Part shown: piece by piece, positions 1-13,307 of the stretch
Numbering within the stretch: the stretch's first letter is position 1
How the letters are laid out: each line of letters begins with the position of its first letter
Assembly: GCA_021029095.1 (NCBI GenBank)
Contig: JAJOHG010000008.1
Span: 372,001 to 436,000 of the forward strand
DNA length: 64,000 nucleotides
Origin: Phellopilus nigrolimitatus
Lineage: Eukaryota > Basidiomycota > Agaricomycetes > Hymenochaetales > Hymenochaetaceae
Reading direction: 5' to 3'
Made by a program: the position numbers and the translations under genes
The notes under the pieces: model-generated
What the model saw: only the letters and a program-made list of their open reading frames with translations
Database searches by the model: none
Told to the model about the DNA's origin: nothing

Positions 1-3000
1 CGAGTCAAAACGAGAAGGTCGCACATCCCGATATCTACGGCATTTATCCCCTGGATGCGCCCGAACGACTAATTGCTCTCTCCGAGGTCGCATCTCGCGA
101 TTACCTCCATTTTTACGTATAGCACGTGAAACGCCCGGCTTTGAGGTCATGCGCGGCACGTTGCTATACGTATGCGAGAACCGCGATCGGCGATTCGGTT
201 GTCGAGAAGGAGGGAAACCGAGCCCGAAGTAAGCAGATATTTCTGCACTTCAGTCGAGCACCTACCTCATTTCCGCTCACCTCAGCCTGGGCTCGCCTAA
301 AAGCACGCCTATTACTAGCCCGCCCCGACACAACCCCCGGAGGCGCGGTCGCCGCAGCTCGGCATATGTAATGCTGTCTCTGTCTTTTTTGTTCCTTGCC
401 TTCGCAAGCGTCCAGGCTACGTAGCGCGACGCTGTCATCTGTCTGCACCGCACACGGCACGCTAGATCGCAAACAGGGGGATGAGAAATCGTCCCTTAAA
501 CCCATTTGTCAGCTTTTAAAACTCACTTTTAGGCGGACCGTGAAACCCCGCCGGCAGGGTTTGGCTTCGTCACCGCCGCAGGTTGGCCCGACGCCACATA
601 TTGCACAGTGCACAGTCGCCCCTTGCTCGAATCGGTCTCTCCCCGCATTCGTCCTTCGCCCCTATTACGTGCATCGCGTCAGCATTTCCAGCTTGCTCTG
701 ATCCATGTTCAATTTTTGTGGCTCGCCTTTTTGTCGGCTGATCGAACTTTCTATGCAGAAACAGGATGATCGACGCGAGCCTCAAGGCTTACATCTGCTT
801 ACGTACGCATGTGACTCATTCTCGATTAGTCACTTCAATTTCAAAACCTAGCGTAAAGCCTACTTTGACTATGAAGGCATCCCTCAAGGCAATGTCCGCT
901 CATAATGTCGTATGAGTGCATGCTTCAGTACGTTCATGTACTTCCTTCCAAACTTTCTGCGATACAGGTACGAAAGAGAAGCTTCATTGAAGGAAGTGAC
1001 TCGAGCATTGATACTTCGGACATCGACGCAGTCGCTTGTACCTTGAAGAAGGAAGACTTTGGCTTCTGAAACAGTTCATTGCGAGACAGGAGTGCTCTTG
1101 TCCTTGCTTTCTGTGCTAAAGAAATAGCCCTCATAGGCTCATTCCGAAGTAAGCACTGAACGAGTCAAGCATTCCGATGTTTACGGCATTTATTCCTCGG
1201 CCAAGCGATCTCTGATTACAACTCCATAACTCATGATTATTTCTCATGAAACACTAGGAGAGATATGTGCATTACTTTCCGGAGAAGATGCGTCAGCGAA
1301 GGAAGCAGCTCCTGCGTATGACTGGCAACGCCCGAGCTCACGGCGCACTACGTTCTGTTTTGAATTGAGCACCATAGGCTCAGGTCCACGCACACGCTCG
1401 GTTTCGCAGTTAACTTGTCCGCGGTCAAGTGCCAATCCCAGGTTCAGGTTACATTAAACGGTGTACTGCCATCATCGAATGACTAGGCGATAAGTCGTAA
1501 AATACATAAATATATATATCAAACAAACTCTTCGGATTCTAGCTATGCTGTATAGCTGTCCTTCGCCTTTAAGTGAAGCTGAACCACTACCGACTTCCGC
1601 GGACCGCTTGTGCATTCGAGCTCGAGAAGATATCCGACCCTGCTGTCCCCCCACTCTTCGCATTCTCCATTCCTGAAGGCGGCCATGCTATGCCGCTTTT
1701 TTTCCCTATTCGTTCGTCATAGCTGTGAGATATCGGCGCAGTCACGGTGACGTTACCCCTTTTTGAAGTCTAGCAGAGCTTTTCTTCATCCATCTTAATC
1801 CTACATTTACTCTGATTTCACAGTCTCTAGAAAGCTTAGAAATAGAGGCGAACCGCTCTAAAATGTACTCGTTCCAAAAATGTGGCTTTCGTTTCGTACT
1901 CCGATGTCGGCTGATCGACTCCGAGAGCAGAGTTCGATCGGCATGAGTCTCATGGCGGCGCCGCATCCAAACCCTCCACGATCTCCGAGCGAGACTGTGC
2001 GTTCATCCGAATTTTGTCGTTCTCAATTCGCACAATTAAGGTCAACCAGGAAGATCCACCGAGATCAAAGACGGCTTATGTAAAGTCTTCATCCGCGGAC
2101 TTCTCAGTTTATGAGTCTCACACAGGCTAGCTGGGCTTTGCATCTTTTCCGCTCTCTGCGCGAGATCACGGTGAAAGCCACAAAGCCCTGATGTGACGTG
2201 GCCGCTGTCGTGTATCCCTGCTCTGTGTGGCGATGTGGACCGATACCCTTTCGAAAGGCGGCCGCCGATGTTACTGGTGAGTAATCCACTCAATTTAAGT
2301 TGACTCTTAACTTAGGATTGCACTAAACTTGGATTCAAATTAGAGGGAAACAATGTAACTGCCATCTTCAAGAGCGATCCTGATGGTCGCTATAAAGGGT
2401 TTTACGATCACTGCGTATTGTGATGTCTAATCTGTTGGACGCAATCTGCCCGATTCCTGATTGCGATTGAATTGGAACCATGCCACCGCCTCAATATGCT
2501 TCCCCCGCCTTTGATGACGAAGGGTCCGACGAGAACCTTCGTAGCATTAATCTTAAACGACGCAGCGGCGGCTTATATTGGATGTTAATTGTGTTTCGTC
2601 TTCCGAGATGCTTCGCGATAAACAAGCGTCAAGGCGACGAAACGCTTATCCTTTCCTCCGATAACTCACCCGACAATGTCGTCACACTTGATGTGTATCA
2701 GCCAGTCGACAACCTTACGAAAATTGACTGACATCGGTTCAGATACACACCGTCTCGGACTTCCGTCGTCTCTAAGATGCGCTGTCATTAATCCGCAACA
2801 GCATTGGCGACAGTTCCGTCTGCATGGCACCATCAATGACCAACGTTGTAAAGCAGATCTGATGGCATGCTCGCGATCATGCCGGCGAAAAACTCGAAGA
2901 TGATCAACGTCGAGGCCCTCCATCATCTCCGCCGGATGCTTCTAGAGCTCCTGAGCTTGAATGATGCATCACCTCGACCGCAGGCTTCACGCCCCCGCAC

Positions 3001-4007
3001 GGCACTTTTACTCTCAAAGTCCGCGCCGTGACAGAATCATCGTGCAGCGCTATCTTTCAAGGTTCGTGATCACGACGGCGCCGCGGGGCGGTTTAGATGC
3101 CTTCGATCACCTCGCGCGTCCCGCGCTAGATTGCCTTCGCCAGCACTCCCCGATCAAGGTATTTGGCGAAGCAGGTTGCAGAATGCGCTGCTGATTAGGA
3201 TTCAGAAGAGTTCTGCGCATTGAAGTTCATACTCGCCGATCATCAGTGGTATGTATGCGATCCGACCACACCGGCCTTGAACTTTGCTAGATACGTGGCC
3301 TTATCATACTCGGGCGATTCGTCCATCTTCTCATCGTCCCGTACTGGTATCCCCCACCTTTACATCCCAAACGTACTGTATTCTGTGGTGAACGGTTCGG
3401 GTCAGGCTCAGCTTCAAAACCTGTCGAAGTCCTCTCCTTCGACTCTGAAACTATATAACTTAATAAATCTCATGCGTTATGTCTGTTTTGTGTATGTGCA
3501 ATTTGCACTCTTTAATTACCCGATTTTCGTTTGCTTAATCGGCGCGTTCAAAATCAAATATATCGTATACACATAAACTACAACGCCAGCGCTATCTTTA
3601 GTAAGAAAGCTATTTTCCCTCTTCATTACATTACATTTTAGATATTTCAAGCTTATGGGTATACAGATCTAGAGTAGAGCATGCATGCGTATGTATCTTA
3701 TTTCGACTCCCAAACTAATAACGGCTTGTTTGGCCGATGTCTTGTCTTGTCTAACGTCGCCCCATCTCACCTAGTAAGAGCAGACCGTGTTTTACACATT
3801 TTTGGTTCTATTAACTTGCCTCTTCTCGAAAGGTCAACCTCGGTTCACAGCATCAAAGACTTCAAAAGATTGGATGTTAGTCGCAAACTAAAGGGTTTGT
3901 CGTATCCGACACCGGATTACTTCGTTCATGCTGTGTATAAATAATTTAATACATGCCATAATAATTATACGCACATCTATAGGCTGCGTGTCATATAGCC
4001 ACTGAGA
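1..4007. other. Gene-poor region with a decayed repeat
   Basis: No ORF here has a recognisable domain or a convincing exon series. A degenerate direct repeat is visible: about 1-120 resembles about 1160-1260, both carrying a CGAGTCAA start and a TACGGCATTTAT core. This suggests remnants of an old repetitive element. The longest open frames (for example 3220-3576 on the plus strand) contain no motif I know. AT-rich sequence follows 3450. I see no gene I can support. Confidence 0.5.
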
Positions 4008-5807
4008 CTAACACCCGCCTGCGGACCCAGTCCCGTTTCCGACCGCACCGCGAATGGCATCGAGGAGAATATCGCCCGAATCACCGCCCGCCTCCCACAT
4101 CGCAAACCCAGCAAGGCCGGTGTCGGCGATGAACTTGCCTTTCGCAGCTGCGGAAGAGGCGCGGAAGAAGAATACAGAAGTCAGCTAAGGCTGTAAGTGA
4201 CTATGCATACATCGGAGTAAACTTACCGAAGGACGTGGCATCATCGTAGGACACCATCACCTGTGTGCTTGGGTTGTAGACATAGGGCTGTGGAGCGAAT
4301 CACCGAACGTCAGTCTAGGTTCAATGATCGGAAAAGGACACGGCTGGCAGTGCCACAGCCGAGCCTGAAGAGTTCGAGTTCGCTCACCGTCTGGCTGCAC
4401 GCGTCATACATATGCGCTATCCCAGAAGCCACCGACCCGTTGCTGGTTAGGAAGCCGCCCTGAATGAGGCCCCAGAAGTCGAATACGCCGCCCACTACGT
4501 TCGGGTTGTTGCATGCATCCACGCCGGTGCCGTTTGCGTCCCACGAGTCGCCGTGCGGCTGGGCCGCGGCGTTGAACGATGGGTACGCCACGAGGGCGGT
4601 CATGCTCGCGCCCGTCGAATTGTCGATCGCCGCGCTTGTGGGGACGGAGAACGAATGCCCGTACGACGGCACGCCAAGCACAATCTTGGAGGCAGGGAAG
4701 CCGGCGGCCGTCCACGCTGCGACGGCGCTCACCGCGGAGCCTTGCTTGTCAGCGGCGGACGGCGCACAAGTGTCGTTCAGTGGCGCGTTGGGCCCGACGG
4801 TTTTCGAAAACGAGCCCCAGACGTCGTAGTTCATGATGGCTGTAGAAGTATATTTTGTTTCTTTTAGAGAAAGAGATAAAAAAAGAATGAAGAGCTTCTC
4901 ACAGATAAAGTCCAACACCTGGCTGAACTGCGAGACGTCAGTCATCGGGTTTCCGTCTTGTCCATTGAAAGGCTTGATAGACGTCGCAGCAGATAGAGTC
5001 AAGTTGGCTCCTGCGGGTTCTGCACGCAACGCCTGCAAGAAGGAGAGGAAGTTGCTCGTATCCGTACCGCTCTTCGTGTTGCACCCAATGCCATCTGCAT
5101 TTGGGTACTCCCAGCTAAGGGTAACGAAAAGATTTCAGCAAGAGGGAATTGACCCGAAAGCAACCGGCTTACTCGAAATCAAAGCCATCAAGGCTATATT
5201 TCGTTGCCAGGCTCAATACCGCCTTAACGAAAGCAGTGCGGTTGGTCTCGTCCGCAACGGCGCTTGAATAGTATACGGACCCGTCCCAGCCGCCTATGGA
5301 AAGTGACGCTTTTACGTTCTGAAAGAGAAAAAGAACGTGAGCTTATCGTAAAGAGCAGCTCCACAAACAATAGGTCGCAAAGTCCTTACATTTTGGTGGG
5401 CAAGAGAGACGAAGTTGGGGAGCAGCTGTGCATCTGAGTCCTCCAGGGAGACCATGTTGTCGTCGTTTGACGTAGATCTAATTCAATTAGAATGACATTC
5501 AGAAAAGAGAAAGGCCAACAATTCATGTATGGAAGACTCACGCAAAAGCATATGTAACGTGATTGTACTTCGCCCAGCTGATGTTTTCCGGAGGGAAGTC
5601 CTCGCTGTGCCAGCCAGCGTACCAAGTTGCCGCGATGCTACCAGTCGAGTTCGAGCCCCCGGTGCTAGCTTTCTTCTCAAGACAGGTGCCGCTTGACGTT
5701 CCTGGCTTCGGATTCAAGCTGCATGACGGAGACCCAAGAGTAGCAGAGAAAAGAAAGGAAAGCGATAGACCAGAGAGAAGAGCTTGAGCTAACGTTGGGT
5801 TAAACAT
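4008..5807 (-). CDS. Secreted GH18 chitinase
   Basis: Predicted secreted endo-acting chitinase of glycoside hydrolase family 18, cleaving beta-1,4-GlcNAc polymers in the cell wall or outside the cell. The first exon encodes a hydrophobic signal peptide (MFNPTLAQALLSGLSLSFLF) ending near residue 25. Family hallmarks appear in order: the substrate-floor motif SLSIGGW, the catalytic DGFDFDWEYP, the MNYD motif and the late GFAMWEAGGDSG. The catalytic motif spans an intron: the exon ends TTC GA before gtaagc at about 5173 and resumes with C TGG GAG at about 5116, restoring Asp. Other introns lie near 5537-5476, 5390-5320, 4905-4845, 4385-4290 and 4230-4150. The tail ends GGC with no carbohydrate-binding module. 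About 430-450 residues. The stop is at 4008-4010. The family is secure; exon ends are by eye. Confidence 0.9.
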
Positions 5808-7000
5808 TTGATCTAGAGTATAGTGATTCGGAGGTCGAGGGTGTAGAAGTCGTCAAGACCGAACTGGAGGCACTGAAGCAGTTGAGCGACTCTGGAGTCG
5901 GAAGAAGGGGATCAAGTGCTTGAGTGTCTGAAAGAGTGCAGTCGAGAATATATGCGCCTGACATTATCCAGCCTGGTCTGGACTTAAATGCCAGACACGA
6001 CGATTGCGCCAGGTAACCACGAGGCCTAGGTATGCGCAATGCATACCTGCGTGCAACGCATACCGACTTCATGGTGAATGCAAAGCGAGTCCTAAGTAAA
6101 AGATGGCACCCTTCGTTTCCACGTCCACGCAACCGGCTGCACCGGCATTGCTGCATAGAACTTACTGAGACTAGCACCATGAATGAAAGCAAATGAAAGC
6201 ACTAGGTCATGAAGAACCCAGCGGTCAGCCAGCAAGACCGTAAAGCTGCTTGATATATCATTGCCGCTTCGAAAAAAAGAGAGATTTCGAGTCCAAGTCA
6301 TCATCACAGCCTGGTCATTAATCCATTCGTACTGTTTGTTGGAAGGAAAGCTGAAGACTTGAATTTGAGGTGGCGGTGGTGCTGTGTTTACCTAACATCA
6401 TTTGCCGGCCCTGAAGAGCTTTTGGACGTCATTTACTACCTTCGAGACACGTGAGTTTTTTTCGTTCTTGAAGAAATCACTGAGAAAGAGTAGCAGACTG
6501 ATACTAAATCTCTCTTTTTGCTCAATCCTAAACCCTGTTCTCGGACGAGCGATATTGTCGGCTCGACGACTCTTCCGCCTTTTGAACAGATACTCGGGTC
6601 GGGAGACGGTGTCACTTGTGCTCAGCGTTTCTTCTCTGAGTGAACCGGTTCGCCTGCATCATGCTTGACTGCCTTAGATAAGTGACTGTTTGTTGCTAGA
6701 CTCTGAGTCTGCTCGGTGTCTTCTCTTTCCGCCTTGAGAACGATCGTTTGGGAAAGGCAACAGGACTATACGTGCGTAAAGCTTCCTCTTTGGATGACAT
6801 ACATAATGTGTTTCTCCACTCCAGAGTGGCTATCTGCGTGCACACATCGCCACAGAGGGCTGCAATACTCGTATCTCGTATCCCATAAGCTTCGTCCACA
6901 GCTATTTGGTGGTAAGAACGCAATGATAAACAAGGTCTCCCAGACGGCTTTAACGAGCTCCTGGACGATGGTATCGGTCATTGCTACTCGCTAGAAGATA
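5808..7000. other. Intergenic region without a supported gene
   Basis: Upstream of the chitinase and before the P450 array. Several open frames of 70-90 codons exist on both strands (6402-6668, 6716-6994 and others), but none shows a domain, splice-linked continuation or conserved motif. I see nothing I can annotate. Confidence 0.5.
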
Positions 7001-7514
7001 GTTCAAGCGCGTGATTTATACGAGAACGGGCCGGACTGGCAAGTGGAAGTTATGTACACCCTCTGCACTCACGGTATACTTTCGATGTCGCAATTCTGGG
7101 TTCCGGAAGGCATAATAACTTCCGACCTAAAATGCCAATGTTTTGAGGCTTCATGGATTGCGGCATTCTTAACTTGAAAGTACCAACCTGTGATATATCT
7201 CGCTTGTGCATTTGGCAAAAATTATGGCCTCCTTTGTCTTGGATGGAACACGGCCCTATAATCGGTATCGAGAAGATGCGACATTAATCTGTAAGTCGGT
7301 GAGAGTCTTGGGCTACTTCTACTTCTCTTGCTTTCAACAACGTTTGCTGAAAATAGTTTCGAGCTTTGGAACCTACGTGTCATGCTGGACCATGTATGTT
7401 CGATCTCCGTTTTTGCTACAACAAGGCTTCGCCATACGCCCTCTCTTTTCGACGACCCCCTTTCCGGGCCTAAACCAGGCACAATCGGAGCTTCGTATCC
7501 CCTTCCGCCTCGTC

Positions 7515-7535
7515 CATTCAGTACAAAAGCTCACC
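7515..7535 (+). promoter_or_regulatory. Degenerate TATA-like site of P450-1
   Basis: The sequence CAGTACAAAAGCTC sits about 45 bp before the P450-1 start codon, exactly where the other copies have TATAAAAG or TATATAAG. The TATA core has mutated to TACAAAA, so promoter strength may differ from the paralogues. Confidence 0.45.
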
Positions 7536-7571
7536 TTCATTGCTTGTGCTCGGTGTGAACTCGAGCAGAAC

Positions 7572-10016
7572 ATGATTGTCTATCTAGTCGACGCTCTTGC
7601 TTTCGCTTGCGCTCTGAAATGGCTGCAATCATGGCGCTCCTGGCGCAAGCAGCGCATTCACGCTTTGAAGTACCCACCAGGACCAAAGGGACTGCCTTTG
7701 GTAGGAAATTACTTTGATATGCCGCCCGATGAGGAGTGGGAAAAAGCGCGACAGTGGGGAGAACAGTACGGTGAGTCTTCTGAAGCCCAGATGTGCAAGT
7801 ACCTTCAGATCCTGATAAGGCATGTTTGTCGTTTAGGTGGACTGGTGTTCATTCAGAATTTTGGCACTCGTTACCTCTTCTTAAATACCTATGAAGCAGC
7901 TGTCGACTTATTCGAGAAGCGCGGCAACAACTATTCGTCTCGGCCGGAAAATGTCATGCTCGATCTGTATGTATATTGCATATACCAATAAAGTCTGACC
8001 GATTGCTCATTAACTTTGCTTTCGTCACCGTCGTTGTCAACTAGCGAGGGTTTTTCGCAATGGTTTCCCCTTATATTGCCTTACGGAGATGAGCTCAAAA
8101 GGTCAAGGCAAATAATGCATCGTTACTTTCAGCCATCTGCTGTAGCAAACTACGCAGAGCTGCAGACGCGATCCACTTACCGGATGCTGTTGGGGCTTTT
8201 GAATGCTCCGCAGAACTTTCATGAGATCATGAGACAGTAAATTCCGTTGTTTATTACTTTTTTTCATCTTTCAGTTTATATATATTTAAATTGCAGCTCA
8301 GCCGGCGAATCGATCATGATGGTCACCTATGGCTATCAAGGCATGTTTTTTCATACTTCGCTGCTCACAGGGAGACCTGACATTCCTTTTTTTTAAGTCA
8401 CAGAATCCGACGACCCGTATGTCGAACTTGCGGATAAAGGATTTCATGCCTTCACCGCAGCAGAAGGCTTCTTCCTTGTAAACATTCTTCCTTGGCGTGG
8501 GTAGCCTGCTTTACATCGTCACCAACGCCTTTTGACTGACATACTATCCTGCGAAACAGTACGCCATCTCCCTACTTGGTTCCCAGGTGCTAGATTCCAC
8601 GCGATCGCAAAGGAGGGGTACAAAAACTCGATGGATATGTACCACAAGCCGCATGAGATGGCCAAAGCGTTAATTGTGAGTCAATCATCCAATTTACACT
8701 TACACAATGACTTATTCAATTATTTTACAAATTCTTTAGGCTGACGGGTCGGCAGTACCTTCGATGACAAGCAAGCTTATAGAATCGAAGATGAATGAGA
8801 ATGGTATCATAGAAGACGAAGACGTCATTGCTAAGAACACAGGTGCTATGCATTCAGGTCTGTCAGACTCACTGCCTGTGCTTGAAGTTAGACTAATGAT
8901 AATCACCAATAGCTGGCGCGGATACGGTGAGCTAGACTTTCTGTCTTGCTGTTTAAAAGAAAGGAGCCCGCGACATATACTTTTCGTCCATTTTTTAAAG
9001 ACGGTATCAGCACTGCTCACTTTCGTCCTGGCCATGGTTCTGAATCCCGAGGCACAGCGACGTGGACAAGAAGAGGTGGACAGAGTTGTAGGCAAGGACA
9101 ACCTTCCTACAAGGGAGGATCGTCCGAATTTGCCATTTGTGGATGCACTTATTAAAGAGGTGCTAAGGTGCGTTTTCTCGTAGATAATCAAAGGCATCGG
9201 CGATGACCCAAATAAACATTTGCTTCATAATTATATGTTCCTAAAAGATGGCAAATAGTAGCACCCTGGGGTACGTCGACCCACTTTCTGCGTGGCTAAA
9301 ACTCTACTAAATCAAGTCGATCTCGACAGGCATTGCACACGCTGCTACCGAGGATGATGTCTACAATGGTTTTTTCATTCCGGCCGGTACCACCGTTTTC
9401 TCTAATCTTTGGTAGGTGCTCTATAGAAAACCATTCTTTCAAGCTAACAGATGTGGAATGATTAAAGGGCCATGTTGCGGGATCCTAAGGAGTATCCAGA
9501 GCCGGAGAAATTTATTCCGGATAGATGGCTGCCTTCAGAAGGGAAGAAAGTACCTTTTGACGTTTACAAAATTGTCTTTGGAATAGGCCGACGGTAAGCA
9601 TGGGTTATTTGTCTTTGCGATACTTTCTTATTCTTATTTTTTTTTTGCCTCGGGTAGGTTTTGCCCGGGAAAGTTTTTTGCAGACAGCGCTGTAAGCTCA
9701 AGCGTGTTGATAGACAAATCAGTCAATATACTGATTGCGGTTTTATTGGATCGTATAAGGTGTTCCTCGGCGTAGCATCCATACTTTCCACTTTTGACAT
9801 CCAGAAGGCTCTCGATGAGAATGGAGTCCCGATTACGCCAACCGAAGAGTACACCACGACCTTCGTGAGGTCAGTTTGTTTGGACACTTTTGGATGGAAT
9901 TCGTGTACTTAAAAAAAATTTGCGCAAGGCATCCCAAACCCTTCAAATGCAGAATCACTCCGCGCACTGGGAAGACAGCGTCGGTGATCCGTCAAGCAGT
10001 CGAGTCTTCCGCATGA
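7572..10016 (+). CDS. Cytochrome P450 monooxygenase, copy 1
   Basis: Most diverged of the six P450 copies in the window, but apparently intact. It starts MIVYLVDALAFACALKWLQ, an N-terminal membrane anchor, followed by the proline hinge YPPGPKGLPLVGNYF. The I-helix AGADT is encoded by a 14-nt exon at 8913-8926 and continues TVSALLTF. The K-helix reads IKEVLRW (ExxR), then PEPEKFIPDRWLP, and the heme loop FGIGRRFCPGKFFA holds the axial Cys. It ends ...RQAVESSA. The heme loop differs from all other copies (RFCPGK instead of RICPGR), and the last residue is Ala. An intron begins with GC instead of GT at 8341. The near-ATG sequence resembles P450-3/5 while the far upstream resembles P450-2/4/6, so its promoter is a hybrid. 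Substrate unknown; fungal microsomal P450s of this type oxidise secondary metabolites or xenobiotics with a reductase partner. Confidence 0.85.
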
Positions 10017-11266
10017 ACCGTCGGGCTTGAATTGGAAAGGAACTTGAATGAATTGAAATATTCGATTTTGCAGTGTACATGTACACATCGTTACGCAATC
10101 AGAGGAAGTCGCTTGAACAGAATTGTCTCTTTTTGCTTCAAATCATATAAGAAACCCTTCACCAGGACTAATCGTGCTAATACCTCGCTCTCGGTAATTG
10201 GAGTCAAAATTTGATGTTTAGTAGCGTCTACAGGTAGGTCAGAAAAGTCTTTGGCCCCCCTAAAAAAGGAAGGCGGTTCTCGTCTGCGTCGTTCACACAA
10301 AAAAAAGGTCAAAAAATGTAGTAAAAGTATGCAAGCCTTTGCATATGAGAAACAGGAATTTTTGTTTTTGGATGATTTGAGGTGGCAGCGTGCGCTACGC
10401 AGGCGGGAACTTCCTTCCTTTTCTAGGGGGACCGAAGCCTTTTCTGACCCCTAAAAGATTATCGGCCGGTTCCGAACTTACCATGGCGTAGATTTTTGCT
10501 TCTCGCTCACATGGCAGGCTGGCAATCACTTCGTGTTCATTTTGATTTTGAAGTTGTCGCTGCTTGCCGTTGCTATATCTTTTGACTCGCCTCTGTTCGC
10601 CGACTTTCCAGACTTGACGCAGCTTTCGGTACAGATTGTACCGTGACTTCCAACAACCCCGTAATAGACTATGCTTCCTTGAAACAAACTTCGTTACGAA
10701 AAGGCTTTCCGTACTGTTATCAACGGAGAAACCAAGTGTCTGCAACATACTATCTACAAGGAAGTGCGTTGACGGGATGTACCGGCATCATACATAGAAG
10801 AAAAAATGATCTACATGATCTGGTTGCAAGTCATTACAACAATGGTTATTGTTTACAATCTGCTATCCATTCTCGCTGTGAAGATTGTGGATGACAAGGC
10901 CTCGGCGGATCAAAACAAATAACTCTCTTGCATGCTAAAGCTGTGGGTACACAATCAAACCTTCACCACGTCGGCCATCTTCCTCGTGCATGAACTCTAG
11001 CACTCCCTAGCTTTCTAGTTGGCCGCCTGATAATCACTGTGCCGCAGACACTCTTTCAGTGTTTTGGGGTCTGTTCTATCGTGCCCACATGGGATTCGTG
11101 GTCGGGAGTCTTGATCATATCATTATCGCATTTTAGAGCGTAAACAATCCCATTGCTTTTATACGCCGAGCACAACGGTACTGGTTCTGACAGGTTCTCC
11201 CCTTAGCATATGCTCGAGAGTTTTCTTCTTTGATACCATCTGTCCTCCAACCAAACTATCAGGCAA
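10017..11266. other. Linker between P450-1 and the DUF6533 gene
   Basis: Holds the P450-1 3' flank, a small MITE (10236-10452) and, from about 10750, sequence matching the right arm in inverted orientation (about 45800-46400). A short reading frame encoding a NDLHDLVASH stretch recurs in both arms but has no recognisable domain. No gene supported. Confidence 0.5.
10236..10452. mobile_element. Small MITE with about 55-bp terminal inverted repeats
   Basis: The left end AGGTCAGAAAAGTCTTTGGC and the reverse complement of the right end (GGGGTCAGAAAAGGCTTCGG) align over about 55 bp, continuing through CCCCCTA, AAAAGGAAGG and CTGCGT with scattered mismatches. The interior is about 100 bp and non-coding. 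I could not recognise a clear target-site duplication. I do not find it at the matching place in the right arm near 46400-46600, so it probably inserted after the arm duplication or was lost there. Confidence 0.65.
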
Positions 11267-13005
11267 ATGCCAGACAGCGGCGACATAATCGTTCAAGTTG
11301 CATTCGAAGAGGTCTTTTTAGAGCGGGAAAACTATTGTCGAGTCGCGGCTTTGTCTCTCCTCGTCTATGATACCAGTTGGGTTCAAAGCTTGTTACAAGT
11401 AGCTGCTCGCTATCGATATTAACACCTATTATGCAGTTATAACATTGGAAAAAGAGGTGAGTTGCCAGTATTGTCCCCAAGATGACGACTCATGAGATTG
11501 TGCATTCTACAGGCAAAGTACTTCTGGGTAAGCTTTTGAACGATTGGTTTGTTGCAATGAAATGTTACCAATAAAGTTAAGTGCTCACACCAGAGTTCTC
11601 CCCGAAAACACTTTTCCTGGTTATTCTTTTTGGTAAGCAGCTCAATAACTTAGATTGTTTCCCCTACCTACATTTAGTGATTTATCCCTGGCACAATGCC
11701 TTACAGAATCGTTATGTTGGAATGTTTTCGGCCATCGTGGATGTTGGCTGTGGGTTATGTCTATACATATGTTGCGGAGTGCAGACTCTCAGATCATGCC
11801 CTGATTCAGCTTGCTTTACGTCCAGCGGCAATGCCACGTAAGTGAAGTTTTCTCATTCTCATATCTTTTCTTCAACTTAAAACAAAAACAACGAATTTTG
11901 CAGCTGTAAGCGTCCGATAGTACTCTTGTCCGATAATTCACAATCTCATTCGCGTGGGACTTAATACCTTGTTGCGATCGTGACGTCAATTGTTGTCAAT
12001 AGGCCTCTTTGAAGGGTGGATCCACCAGATAGCGGGTAAGCTGCTCTCCAGATAGTCAAGTTTTGATCACTCATGCGTTTTACGATTGACCAAAGGGATG
12101 ATCGAAATACTTTTGATTGATTGCATGTGTCATTCGGTCTAGGTATGCTTCCTCTTGCTGAAATATTTCTTGCAGATATTCTTCTATTGAGAGCCTTGGC
12201 TCTTCTCTCCGGAGGTTTGTGCTTGGAGACCATTGAAACATAACAATTTTTATTTATTTATAATTTATTTTTCAGACAAGAAGACAGTTCGTTGTCTTTC
12301 GGTGCTCTTTGCCTCAGAGGTCGTATTGATGTTCGCCATTCTTCTGTATGTCGAGATCACATATAAGGGTAAGGACATTCGTTTTAATATTTGTATATGG
12401 ATCCTTGTTACTAAAGACCTCCAGTCGGTGTAGTGTTTATTGGCCCAGTGGCTTTCCGCGGACATACTGGAATATTTCATCGAAAATGGGCAACTGTGTA
12501 TTGGTGAACCCGCCGAGTTACATTCTTCCTCTTCATAACTCACACATCACTCCAGGGTTGTACCTGTCACATTCGAGTTTGTCCTCGTAGGTCTGATAAT
12601 GCATGAAGCTTCGAAATTCTGGAGGACGTTCCAGAAATTTTGCGGGTCTAGATTGGTGACCGTTCTCGTCAGGGACCAATTTCTCTACTTCCTCGTGTCT
12701 GTTTCCTCTGTTTATTATTCCCTGGCAATTTGGTCTAACACTCGCATTCATTCTACCTTGTCCCTTACAGTGTGATTGCATGCAGCGTTGCGAGCCTGCT
12801 GTCTTGCTGGCTGGAGGAAGGGCTGTTTCTGGGTGTAGCGTCTGGACTTTCCAATGCCTCCGTTCCTTGTGTACTCGGAAGCCGACTCCTCTTCAATCTG
12901 CATGAGGCGGCAGAAAGAGATTTAAACGGGGGTTCTGGCACCGAGATACCAACCATGAGTAACATGCGCTTCCAGGCTACTCATCACTCGCTCAGTGATA
13001 CTTAA
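11267..13005 (+). CDS. DUF6533-type membrane protein, copy 1 (possibly broken)
   Basis: Multi-exon integral membrane protein of the Agaricomycete DUF6533 type; function unknown. It starts MPDSGDIIVQVAFEE, then YCRVAALSLLVYDTIITLEKE, a 15-nt exon (AKYFW), SSPRKHFSWLFFL, NRYVGMFSAIVDVGCGLCLYI, ILLLRALALFS, CLSVLFASEVVLMFAILLYVEI, FVLVGLIMHEASKF, RLVTVLVRDQFLYFLVSVSS, then the final segment ending LGSRLLFNLHEAAERD, a typical family tail. Most splice junctions match the right-arm copy. One exon near 12017-12036 is suspect: the right-arm acceptor GAAAG|GTGG has become GAAG|GGTGG here, which would shift the frame by one base unless splicing differs. It may therefore be a recent pseudogene. Confidence 0.6.
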
Positions 13006-13307
13006 GACGCTTGAGCTCTTCACGGCTTGAAGGTGCGACTATGCATTCCTTTTTTTCTTAAATAGCGAAGTGTCGGATTTGCTTGCTTTCGGATATTCGT
13101 CCAGAATGATTTGCTGCGATATTTTTATGCACAATTGTCCACAGCTCACAAATAGCGTTGCTCGTTGAGAACTGACTATCTCATGACTCTCGATTCGATC
13201 TCGTCTTTAGTTTGCTCTTGTACTATGTATTCAATTAGTATGTATTTATTGGCTTGCGAAGCGGTGTACAGCAGTCATTGGATCATCGTTTGGCTCTGAA
13301 TCCTCTC

